Shown: positions 25,301-31,564 of the stretch, piece after piece
Position numbering within the stretch: the stretch's first letter is position 1
Layout of the letters: each line of letters opens with the position of its first letter
Source of the DNA: JADFXI01 sp963784135
Lineage (GTDB): Bacteria; Nitrospirota; Thermodesulfovibrionia; Thermodesulfovibrionales; Dissulfurispiraceae
Direction: 5' to 3'
NCBI GenBank assembly: GCA_963784135.1
Contig: CAWAQG010000012.1
Span: 296,503 to 360,502 of the forward strand
Length of the DNA: 64,000 bases
Made by a program: the position numbers and the translations under genes
The notes under the pieces: generated by a model
Databases searched by the model: none
The model's input: the letters and a program-made list of their open reading frames with translations, nothing else
What the model was told of the DNA's origin: nothing

Positions 25301-25639
25301 ATTCTCAGGCAGATGACCGGGTTTGTCAAGATTACAGATCAGGGAGGATCGGGATTTTTAACGGGTGAAACAATTCAGAAAAGTGAATTTGGCCTTGAGT
25401 GCGAGAAGACCAGGAGCAGGGGCTTAAAGTCCCCGGTCGCGGTCCCGGTGCTGCTTGGAATTAGCCAGATACCGTTATTCTCAAAAAGTTTTCTTGCTTC
25501 CGCATCATTCCAGAGGACGACTGCTGTTTTGGCGGATACTGCATTTGAGGGCAGGACAGACACTCTTGAGAGCAATGCTGCAAGGATAATCACCGGTAAA
25601 CTGGTGCGAACAGGAACAGGATGCTTTGTCAAAATTTGA
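22361..25639 (+). CDS. RNA polymerase beta-prime (RpoC) homologue on the mobile element
   Basis: This 1092-residue protein is a full RpoC core. It shows the N-terminal zinc ribbon (C57, C59, C72, C75), YGEVSSPET near the start, the clamp and lid regions (RVDYSGRAHI), the catalytic NADFDGD at 438-444 (Asp 440, 442, 444), a bridge-helix region with TPVAGYFTRRLV, the second zinc site C771/C845/C852/C855 with the same spacing as E. coli (74, 7, 3), and a trigger loop GEPGTQLTLRTFHSGG (Arg890, His893). After the trigger loop, LFEARKPGNAG jumps almost directly to LHDLLYVDG, so about 75 residues present in E. coli are absent. The C-terminal clamp part (ASFQRTTAVLADTAFEG) is present. No rpoB is nearby. 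No clear ribosome site precedes ATG 22361. It lies 42 bases after an exported coiled-coil gene of the element, same strand. A housekeeping rpoC is normally in an rpoB-rpoC operon, so this is probably a paralogue that could assemble with host subunits; this is inference. Confidence 0.9.
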   Translation: MNMFDSLRIGLLSPRGKSLLSYGEVSSPETLSVKNGEPVKNGLFCERIFGPKRKGKCSCGSYNGLAAGGAVCTSCGMELLDPAERRRRLGHITLAAPVVHVWYYKGPKSLIARLTGLPPKQVQKIVRYECYVVIEPGDSGLKQNQIISHEDYRKSRTSSAHFYAGTGAEAVKALLKSINMEVLSKELKAHDMLSLRKRSRLSLIDKLLRSGNKPECMIIDILPVLPPDLRPILILDSGTVVASDLNMLYSKVIYKNQSLRRLIHIRAPEIILQNAKRLLQAAVDSLLDNGRNVTAESRSQKRPLKSLSDMISTKSGRFRSNLLAKRVDYSGRAHITIGPELRIHQVGIPKAMALELFRPFIYRWLIKNGFASGLKQAKQTLEKEKPEIWDALDDIIAGHPVIINRAPTLHKLSMQAFDIVLVEGAAIRLHPLVCSGFNADFDGDTMAVHVPLSFEAQIEARVLMMSVNNLFHPANGKPALLPSQDIVLGIYYLTKERKGRRGEGTFFSDVEEVCIAYANNIVEEHSCIFVRISGSLVSTTVGRVLFFGITPRGISFTAINKLMKKKDLADLIELCYQKCGARETIRFLDEVKVMGFKYATMSGISLCLDDMQVASEKTAIVSEAEWETAAVRHHYEEGLMSDDERHNKVIGIWNKATDRITTEAMRALRENRPQEFNSLFVMVDSGARGDINQIRQINGMRGLMAKPTGEIVEVPITSGFIEGLSAFQFFLSTHGARKGRVDSPLRTPVAGYFTRRLVTAVRDIIVTTDDCGALEGIYLGPLKSAGSIVISLEERITGRILADNVLHPQSHTVIARFGAEIDKETASKISAAGVERVKVRSVLACKARAGVCARCYGFDVGSRMPAGTGDAVGIIAAQSVGEPGTQLTLRTFHSGGTADFAGAKLASMPKEAIRTMDITGGLPAVIDLFEARKPGNAGTVNLHDLLYVDGAAALWKYVLDEAQTIYRQQGVVIHDKHFEIILRQMTGFVKITDQGGSGFLTGETIQKSEFGLECEKTRSRGLKSPVAVPVLLGISQIPLFSKSFLASASFQRTTAVLADTAFEGRTDTLESNAARIITGKLVRTGTGCFVKI

Positions 25640-25647
25640 CATCCGCA

Positions 25648-25980
25648 TCATATGAACATATCCGAGAGTTCGTCCAGATTCTTTTTTAATGTTTCCTTAT
25701 CATGGTCCGAAAGTGCGGCAATTTCCGGCTGGACAAGCGTTGCCGGCTCTATAATTGCTTTATGTGATGCGGACGTGAAATAATTTTGAGGATTAGATTT
25801 TTTTGTTGATTTTAATTCCGGACGATTGGTTTTCCCGCCACTGAAATAGGCGTAAAGTATATCTTTAATGACCCTTGATTTCTCCCCTTTTCTTTTTCTG
25901 GCGCCGAGACCTGCAATAATAAGGGCATCTTCCGGATTATCAGGATATAAACGAATGAAACATACTTCAATCTTCTCCAT
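25648..25980 (-). CDS. ParR-like adaptor
   Basis: This 110-residue protein starts MEKIEVCFIRLYPDN and continues with a ribbon-helix-helix-like segment (ALIIAGLGARKRKGEKSRVI, then KDILYAYF). The rest is polar, with a C-terminal acidic helix (LKKNLDELSDMF). ParR proteins are small RHH adaptors that bind a centromere and cap ParM filaments, and they are encoded just downstream of parM, as here. Identification rests on position and size more than sequence. It converges on the rpoC-like gene with 8 bases between the stops. Confidence 0.55.
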   Translation of the reverse strand: MEKIEVCFIRLYPDNPEDALIIAGLGARKRKGEKSRVIKDILYAYFSGGKTNRPELKSTKKSNPQNYFTSASHKAIIEPATLVQPEIAALSDHDKETLKKNLDELSDMFI

Positions 25981-25998
25981 AAGTAACTGTCCCTGCTA

Positions 25999-26143
25999 AG
26001 TGCTTCAATTCATAAATACGGTTGCATTCGAGCGCCGCTCTGCCCCAAAAGTCTTCGACTTTCGGGGACCCCGCATCCGTTCCAGCTTTGTTGTGGCGCA
26101 TCGACGCTCTCGGTGCGACACCGTATTTATGAACTGAAGCACT
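25999..26143. repeat. 145-bp nested inverted repeat
   Basis: Arms of 24 bases at 25999-26022 and 26120-26143 match with one mismatch (core attcataaatacggt against gttcataaatacggt). Inside is a second hairpin, ccccaaaagtc-ttc-gactttcgggg (26043-26067). The right arm includes the parM stop codon. It may form a cruciform or mRNA hairpin between parM and the ParR-like gene, or be a small mobile repeat. Confidence 0.6.
26043..26067. repeat. REP-like palindrome, copy A
   Basis: An 11-bp stem with one mismatch and a TTC loop (ccccaaaagtc/gactttcgggg). Related palindromes lie at 45038-45064 and, in degenerate form, at 2791-2816 inside the prepilin leader. Confidence 0.5.
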
Positions 26144-27125
26144 ACCTCCTCATTTTTCGTTCCAGGAGCACGCTTCTTTTGTAGTATCCCCGGGCGTTGG
26201 CCATCTGGGGACCGCTTATCAGGAAGTGAGTATGTGCTATCGGGGATATGTGCTGCTGGATGAGTGCTCCACCGCCTCCGGTGAGCAGAACAACATCAAC
26301 TTCTCCCTCGATGCTCCATTTTGATTTTATAATCCCCGTTATTTTCTGCCCCACCTGTGACAGCACGCGATCAACGAGAGTGCTCACGTCTTTGTTCTGG
26401 CCGGAGACTTTAAAATATTTTGTTTTAATACAGTGCTCGGCCTCTTCGGCAGTAACTGTATCCCTATCGAATAGGTTCTTTAATTCACGGGCCACAATGT
26501 CGTAGATCTCACAGGCCCCGGTGGGAACGCTTCCGGAGGCCTTCTCGATATTATGTTTTGCATCCTCTATAAGTATGTAATCCGTAGTGTGATAACCGAT
26601 ATCTATGATCCCAAGTCTTTTAAATAAAGGGGCGCTGCCGGAAATCTCACCGTTATTATCGTAAAACATGTCAAAAAAAGAGCCGAAAGGCTGGGGAATT
26701 ACATTGATACCTGCTATGTGGAGACCAATCCCATCACATGTCTTTCTGATACTCTCTTCGGCTTTTGTTTTATCTCTCATGTAGTCTACAGGAAGGCCGG
26801 TTACAACAATTACTGCATCAGGGTCGGATACCGTATAGCTGCCGTTCATTGCCCTGGTAATGGCCGAAGTCAGCAATGCTCCGTACATTTTGCTTTCGAC
26901 CCAGCCCCTTGTCCTCAGCGTATATGTAACATCGCTATGCCTTGCCTTCTCTCCAACAAAATATCGTTCGCCGGCATACTCGACAGTTTCTCCGACAGCA
27001 TCCACGCCTTCTTTTAGAGAGAATGAAGATTCCTTTGCCGGTCCCACACGAGATGAAAAAATAATAGAATAATGCGCCGTAACAACCTTGGTATAACCGT
27101 ATCCCACATCAATTCCCATCTTCAT
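26142..27125 (-). CDS. parM: ParM-like actin for plasmid segregation
   Basis: This 327-residue protein is an actin-fold ATPase: phosphate-1 motif MGIDVGYGYTKVV (3-15), GLPVDYMRDK in subdomain I, phosphate-2 motif GIIDIGYHTTDYIL (about 189-202) and adenosine motif VVLLTGGGGALI (about 281-292). It fits the ParM/StbA/Alp group, which pushes plasmid copies apart. With the ParR-like gene downstream and direct repeats upstream, it would form a type II partition system, pointing to a plasmid stage for the element. Confidence 0.85.
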   Translation of the reverse strand: MKMGIDVGYGYTKVVTAHYSIIFSSRVGPAKESSFSLKEGVDAVGETVEYAGERYFVGEKARHSDVTYTLRTRGWVESKMYGALLTSAITRAMNGSYTVSDPDAVIVVTGLPVDYMRDKTKAEESIRKTCDGIGLHIAGINVIPQPFGSFFDMFYDNNGEISGSAPLFKRLGIIDIGYHTTDYILIEDAKHNIEKASGSVPTGACEIYDIVARELKNLFDRDTVTAEEAEHCIKTKYFKVSGQNKDVSTLVDRVLSQVGQKITGIIKSKWSIEGEVDVVLLTGGGGALIQQHISPIAHTHFLISGPQMANARGYYKRSVLLERKMRR

Positions 27126-27443
27126 AATACGCTACCTCCCAGGTGAAATAAATGATAAGCCTGTTGCGTTTCATGGATTGTTGAGCCATAACGCTGTTTG
27201 CTCAACATGGAACGCTATGAGATATTACTATCGCTATCAATATGCTTTCAGTAATAGACATGATGCCTCTTTTGTTAGCTTAAAGCTTTCTTGTTGATAG
27301 CAATTTCAAGAACGTGTTATGCGTCGTGCGTTCAGCATTGTAGCGTTAAAAGCATAATACAACTTGCATGTACCCATATCGAGATGTCATTCCGATAATT
27401 CTTTACCCGGCATGCTCGAAGTTCTTAGTCGGGCATCCAGGTA
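27126..27443. other. Upstream region of the par operon
   Basis: AT-rich non-coding DNA. It holds a 7-bp inverted repeat gttgagc/gctcaac (27180-27186 and 27200-27206) and several AACGC/GCGTT words within about 190 bases. It probably contains the parM promoter and may be part of the centromere. No gene is seen. Confidence 0.35.
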
Positions 27444-27497
27444 GGTGACTGAGGTGGTGACTAATGAGGAGAAAATGAGGTAACTTTATAGGTGACT
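27444..27497. repeat. Phased GGTGACT direct repeats (candidate iterons)
   Basis: GGTGACT occurs at 27444, 27456 and 27491, and GGTAACT at 27479, giving spacings of 12, 23 and 12 bases, close to one, two and one helical turns. Such phased repeats are typical of ParR centromeres or Rep iterons. The site lies about 320 bases upstream of parM. Confidence 0.5.
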
Positions 27498-27566
27498 AAG
27501 AAGTTATTGGAAATATCATAACAGATTGGAGGTAAGGTAAAAATTGTCATAATTATATCTTGATTT

Positions 27567-27589
27567 GAGGCAACAAATTTTGTTGCCTC
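27567..27589. terminator. Intrinsic terminator hairpin
   Basis: GAGGCAACAAA and TTGTTGCCTC form a near-continuous 10-bp stem followed by TTTATT. Confidence 0.65.
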
Positions 27590-27599
27590 TTTATTGGAG

Positions 27600-28117
27600 A
27601 ATAATTTTTATTATTTTCAAAGCTATTTTTAAAATATCTCTTTGATTTTTTTATGTTTTCCTCCTTCGTGCGCAATACATAGGAACTTCATCTTTCTTTA
27701 AAGATAATTCGCTTATATTTCAAACGATTTTGATGTAAATATTTTTTTGTTATTTACAGGCGTTGCCTTTCTCCTTATAGTATTTTTAGAAATAACCTTC
27801 ACTGCCGAATCTAATTACAATTTCTATAAAGTTTTCTTGATTGATTTTCATAAGGTTTTATATAAACCTTGGATCAATCCACTCCTCAAGCGACATGCCG
27901 GAAGTATCTCAAAAAAGAAGAACAGGGAAATTGTTGTCCTCAAGTTCTTCTATTACCAGCTAAAAACAATAACTTAAGAAATCAAGCCTCAGGCCCCTCC
28001 CCAACAGACCGCTAATTTATCGTTAATGCTTTTAATCATTAAGAACCTCTCATAAAACTACCTTAACAACTGCAGAGCACAGAGAAATACATATAAGAGA
28101 TTGCAGTTCAGCAAAGA
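27600..28117. other. AT-rich gap without a convincing gene
   Basis: About 500 bases. A 76-codon frame from TTG 27747 exists, but it has no ribosome site and an atypical composition, so I do not call it. The region could hold an origin or promoters for the downstream cassettes. Confidence 0.4.
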
Positions 28118-28149
28118 GCACAGTGCCCGACCTTTGGAAGGGGCTGTGC
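28118..28149 (+). terminator. Terminator-like hairpin
   Basis: gcacag ... ctgtgc with an additional ccc/ggg pairing after a 2-base bulge, then CTTTTATATTTTT. This is the first of a series of such hairpins up to 31.4 kb. Confidence 0.5.
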
Positions 28150-28216
28150 CTTTTATATTTTTAAAGGAGGAAGAATATTAGCGCAGTGAAGTAATTTTTT
28201 TCAGACGAAGTAACCG

Positions 28217-28263
28217 AAGGCGGCAGGCAAGTAACTCTTATGAGTGAAAAAGCCTGCCGCCTT
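28217..28263 (+). terminator. Strong terminator or structured leader
   Basis: A 12-bp perfect stem (aaggcggcaggc/gcctgccgcctt) with an inner actc/gagt helix, followed by TTTTTG. It lies just before the small gene at 28297. Confidence 0.65.
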
Positions 28264-28296
28264 TTTTGTTTGTGAGCAGACCCTTAGGAGGAAGTT

Positions 28297-28458
28297 ATGA
28301 AAACGATCACAGCAGCGGTCATGGCAGCAATCGTAGCGGCGGTCATCATTTTTTCTGTAGTGACAGGGGTAAAGGGATTAATAAGTTCCGCTCAGAAGTC
28401 ACAGGCGCAAGCAATAGCGGCTATTGACGGATCGCAGGAAAAAGGAGGCGCACAATGA
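28297..28458 (+). CDS. 53-residue membrane peptide
   Basis: The ATG follows AGGAGG by 5 bases. KTITAAVMAAIVAAVIIFSV is a TM helix or signal; the tail is polar with many Gln and Ala (SAQKSQAQAIAAI). It overlaps the next start by 4 bases (ATGA), and its last codons carry that gene's ribosome site. No family is recognised. Confidence 0.55.
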   Translation: MKTITAAVMAAIVAAVIIFSVVTGVKGLISSAQKSQAQAIAAIDGSQEKGGAQ

Positions 28459-28625
28459 ACGGCGGGAAGCATGTTGCAAAAGAGAGGGGCATAATTGCCG
28501 GCGCCGGCATCTACAAAAGGATAGAAGCGCTTATAGCTGAGAAGCCCTGGCTTGTCGTAAGGGCCCTCTCAGAACTGCCTGAGGCAGACAGGAAAAGTCT
28601 GAAGTGGGTTTTAGACAGAGTATAG
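28455..28625 (+). CDS. 56-residue soluble protein
   Basis: The ATG follows AAAGGAGGCGCACA. The product is basic and helical (GAGIYKRIEALIAEKPWLVV, then ALSELPEADRKSLKWVL), like a small winged or regulatory helix bundle. The tight overlap with the upstream TM peptide suggests that they work together. The function is unknown. Confidence 0.55.
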   Translation: MNGGKHVAKERGIIAGAGIYKRIEALIAEKPWLVVRALSELPEADRKSLKWVLDRV

Positions 28626-28659
28626 GCAAACAGTAATAACCATAAAAAAGGAGGAAAAA

Positions 28660-29667
28660 ATGAAAGCTATAACAGTCGATTATTTCAAAGAAACAGGCGT
28701 GATCATCGGATCATTAGCGTATTCACGCTATGACAAGAGCCAGGCATTTTCCGGGAATTCAGGTGATGGAATCACCCGCAGGTGGCTGCATGTGCAGCTT
28801 GTCAGCCACACCGCCCGGCAGCTTTGCCGTGAGCTTGGGTTGAACGAAGACCTTGCTGAGGCTATTGCTCTCGGACACGATCTTGGACACCCGCCGTACG
28901 GCCACGCAGGTGAAGACTGCCTTAACAGGCTGTGCATTGAGTCGGGCTGCGGATTTTTTGCCCACAACGCACAGAGCGCAAGGATACTCACAGTGTTGGA
29001 AAAGGGGCTGGACCTGTCATTGCCGGTGTTGGACGGCATGCTCTGCCACAACGGAGAGATGTTGACCAGGCAGTATATTCCCGATAGCGGCAAAACACTG
29101 GAATGGTTCGAAGCAGAACTAAATAGATGCTTCGCCGTACCGCACTTCAGTAAGGCCATCAGGCCGATGACTCTGGAGGGCTGTATCGTCCGTGCCTCTG
29201 ATGTCATTGCCTACATAGGCCGTGACATCGAGGATGCAATCACTTTGGGTCTGATTACCAGAGGCGATATTCCTGAGAAGATCGGCACAGTTTTAGGCGA
29301 CACTGAAGCTTCGATCAGGGAAGCTCTCATTGATGATGTTGTTAGGGAGAGTTATGGCGGAATTATTTCTTATTCCGAACATGTTTTTGCGGCTCTCGAA
29401 GCCCTGATGGCATGGTGCTACAGGGCAATTTATGCCCATACCGTGCCGGAGAAGTTGAGGGAACGCGAGAGCAAGTTCCGCCTGTTTTTCTATCACGCCC
29501 TCTTGCAAACGAAGGATAAGCATTCGACCATTGCCATGTGGGCTAATGGTATTGGCGAAAGCTACGCAAGTTCCACATCTAATGAAAGAATGGTGGTGGA
29601 CTACATAGCCTCCATGACTGATGCTGCGTTTGAAAGGGCATTTGATGAGATAGTGCGCAGCAACTAA
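28660..29667 (+). CDS. HD-domain dNTP triphosphohydrolase (dGTPase-like)
   Basis: This 335-residue protein has the HD-phosphohydrolase core of dGTPases: RRWLHVQLVSHTARQLCREL (about 40-59) as first helix, LGHDLGHPPYGHAGED (71-86) with the metal-binding HD pair and following His residues, and RASDVIAYIGRDIEDAI (about 173-189) with the last Asp. Dgt enzymes split dNTPs into deoxynucleoside and triphosphate. On mobile DNA they can deplete dNTPs and act as anti-phage systems, or help entry control; which applies here is unknown. It has its own AAAAGGAGG ribosome site and a terminator after the stop. Confidence 0.8.
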   Translation: MKAITVDYFKETGVIIGSLAYSRYDKSQAFSGNSGDGITRRWLHVQLVSHTARQLCRELGLNEDLAEAIALGHDLGHPPYGHAGEDCLNRLCIESGCGFFAHNAQSARILTVLEKGLDLSLPVLDGMLCHNGEMLTRQYIPDSGKTLEWFEAELNRCFAVPHFSKAIRPMTLEGCIVRASDVIAYIGRDIEDAITLGLITRGDIPEKIGTVLGDTEASIREALIDDVVRESYGGIISYSEHVFAALEALMAWCYRAIYAHTVPEKLRERESKFRLFFYHALLQTKDKHSTIAMWANGIGESYASSTSNERMVVDYIASMTDAAFERAFDEIVRSN

Positions 29668-29686
29668 TAAGTATAAACCATCAATC

Positions 29687-29752
29687 AGGCCGGTATTCCG
29701 GGCACTCAACGCGCAGCTTTCGGTGCGTATGAGTTTTCGGAGTGACCGGCCT
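29687..29752 (+). terminator. Branched terminator hairpin
   Basis: Outer stem aggccggt/accggcct with an inner actca/tgagt and cgc/gcg helix, followed by TTTTT. It closes the dGTPase unit. Confidence 0.6.
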
Positions 29753-29790
29753 TTTTGCGTTCAAGACCTTAACAGCCGTTAACCCTTAAC

Positions 29791-29821
29791 ACCCGCTGTA
29801 CGGCGTTTGACGCCCGGCGGG
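29791..29821 (+). terminator. Terminator hairpin
   Basis: acccgc/gcgggt outer stem with inner ggcgt-ttg-acgcc, followed by TTTTTTT. It lies directly before the PLD gene, so that gene needs a promoter between or within, or reads through. Confidence 0.55.
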
Positions 29822-29847
29822 TTTTTTTATCTCAAAAAGGAGAAAAA

Positions 29848-30962
29848 ATGATGACTAACAATATTGAACTGGCGCTTTTAACAGCGCAGGATACCGAAAG
29901 TACAAAAAAAGCACAAACAATGAAGGTCGCTAATAAATTCAGCGAGTTCGTTGGCGAGGCCCGCGAGAGCGTCCACATTGCGATCTACGATTTTCGTCTT
30001 GATGAGGGCGAAGCTGAGATCGTAATTGATGCGCTAAGCAACAAGGCTGCAGCTGGAAAGGATGTCAGGGTCGCCTATTTCGAACAAAACAGGAAACGCA
30101 AATATGCACCCGGAGGAGACCCGGCTCCGGGAACAGACAGAAAATTTCTGCAGCGTCTTCACAAAGATGTAAAGCTGAAGGCGGTCAAAGGAATACGCGA
30201 TCTTCCGCCTGATGTCCGGGCCTTGCCGATTGAAGGTGGCGGACACTTGATGCACAGCAAATACATAGTCGCCGACGCGTGTCGTGTCTGGATGGGGTCG
30301 GCCAATTTTACGACCGACGCATGGAGCATTCAGGATAACAACATTGTCATCCTGAATTCGCCGGATATCGCCGCATATTATGAGACCGACTTTGCGGAGT
30401 TGTGGGAGTCGGGTCGCATTGCAGGCACAGGCAAGGACGATCACGGCGATGCCGGAATCGACGGGATCAACGTTGAAGTAGATTTTGCGCCTGGTGATGG
30501 TGCAGCGATGGATCAAGGTATCGCCGATCTGATCGCGTCAGCGAAAAAGGAGGTCCTGATTGCCTCGATGGTTATTTCTTCCGGTAACGTTTTGGATGCT
30601 TTGGCCGCTGCAATAAGACGTGGCGTAAAAATATGGGGCATCTATGACGGGCCGCAGATGGGCCAGGTCGCAAGGGCTTTTGACAAGGGCAAAAGTGTCG
30701 CCAGTAAAACAAAGATTGGGCTGTGGAATGTGATAAAGAAAGAATTGGTTGCCAAGCATTCCACACCATACAGCGAGGATGGACCCACGATTTCATGCAT
30801 GACAAGCTGGTCGTCGTCGATGGGTATGTCACGAAGACGGGCAGCTTCAACTTCTCGGGCAACGCGACCAAAAACGCGGAGAACATGATCACCATTTATG
30901 ACGAGGCGATCGCAGCCCAATACATTCAGTATGTTCATGGGCTCGTTTCGAAGTACGAATAG
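29848..30962 (+). pseudogene. Phospholipase-D family protein, frameshifted
   Basis: The first frame gives a PLD domain with HKD motif 1 (H136-S-K138 ... D143, then GSANFT). It continues into the second PLD repeat (VLIASMVISSGNVLDALAAA) to GPTISCM, where the frame is lost. The other frame, from about 30780, carries HKD motif 2 (HDKLVVVDGYVTKTGSFNFS) and the end of the protein. Adding one C to the CCC run near 30785 restores a single 371-residue protein with both catalytic motifs. PLD proteins act as nucleases or lipases; EDTA-resistant Nuc-type enzymes occur on conjugative plasmids. It may be a recent mutation, a sequencing error or a programmed shift. Confidence 0.75.
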
Positions 30963-30977
30963 TCCGTAGCTTACATG

Positions 30978-31016
30978 AAAAGGCCGGCATCCCGTTATCA
31001 GGGTCGCCGGCCTTTT
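30978..31016 (+). terminator. Terminator hairpin
   Basis: aaaaggccggc/gccggcctttt perfect 11-bp stem with inner ccc/ggg, followed by TT. It closes the PLD unit. Confidence 0.7.
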
Positions 31017-31038
31017 TTGTGTCCCAAAAGGAGGATAT

Positions 31039-31356
31039 ATGAAAGGTGTTGAACGCGTAGTGGAACACGTATTAAACCACCGTGAGGCGCTGTTAAACTT
31101 TGGCAGACTGGCGGTCGAGGTTTATATAGCGTATATCCTGGAAAGGCTAATCGAACATTTCCATGCGGCAATCGGAACCTGTTTGGCACGCCTTCTGGAG
31201 AAGGTGAAAAAGGACTGGGAGAGTGTGGCCGAGGATGTGCTTCCCGATATCCTGGAAAAAATTAAAAAGGCGGTTGCAATGATGCCGCAAACTGCAAAGT
31301 CTCTGTGGGAGAAGGCGAGCGAATTTTTCCACAGGATTTTGCGTAAAAAACAATAA
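31039..31356 (+). CDS. Hypothetical amphipathic helical protein
   Basis: This 105-residue protein starts 6 bases after AAAAGGAGG. It is helical throughout, with alternating basic and hydrophobic faces (GRLAVEVYIAYILERLIEHF, ARLLEKVKKDWESV, LWEKASEFFHRILRKK). It may be membrane-associated. No family is recognised. It is the last of the terminator-bounded units. Confidence 0.6.
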   Translation: MKGVERVVEHVLNHREALLNFGRLAVEVYIAYILERLIEHFHAAIGTCLARLLEKVKKDWESVAEDVLPDILEKIKKAVAMMPQTAKSLWEKASEFFHRILRKKQ

Positions 31357-31367
31357 ATAAAAAATCC

Positions 31368-31417
31368 GGCAGTGGGTCGAATGGTATGCTTAAGTCAGCG
31401 CCATTCGACCCACTGCC
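31368..31417. terminator. Long perfect hairpin
   Basis: A 17-bp perfect stem (ggcagtgggtcgaatgg/ccattcgacccactgcc) with a 16-base loop. It lacks a strong T run on the plus strand (AATAATAC), so it may be bidirectional or have another role, such as an element boundary. Confidence 0.5.
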
Positions 31418-31564
31418 AATAATACCTCAACAAATGAGGTGCAACATGGACCAGGAATTTTCATTATGGTGAAAAAAATTTTGCCTTTTTGCCATTACCG
31501 GTGAATAAAATGTTGGAAGAAGCACTTTGAATTCTGATATACTAACAATTTTCAGGAGGGCGCT

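Noticed and set aside
27747..27977. 76-codon frame with TTG start in the AT-rich gap
   Set aside because: No ribosome site and a residue composition like random AT-rich DNA.
25981..28296. CRISPR-like array around the repeats near parM
   Set aside because: Repeats are 7 bases long or single inverted pairs; no regular repeat-spacer pattern.
30723..30962. Separate 79-residue gene
   Set aside because: It is the C-terminal HKD half of the frameshifted PLD gene, not an independent protein.
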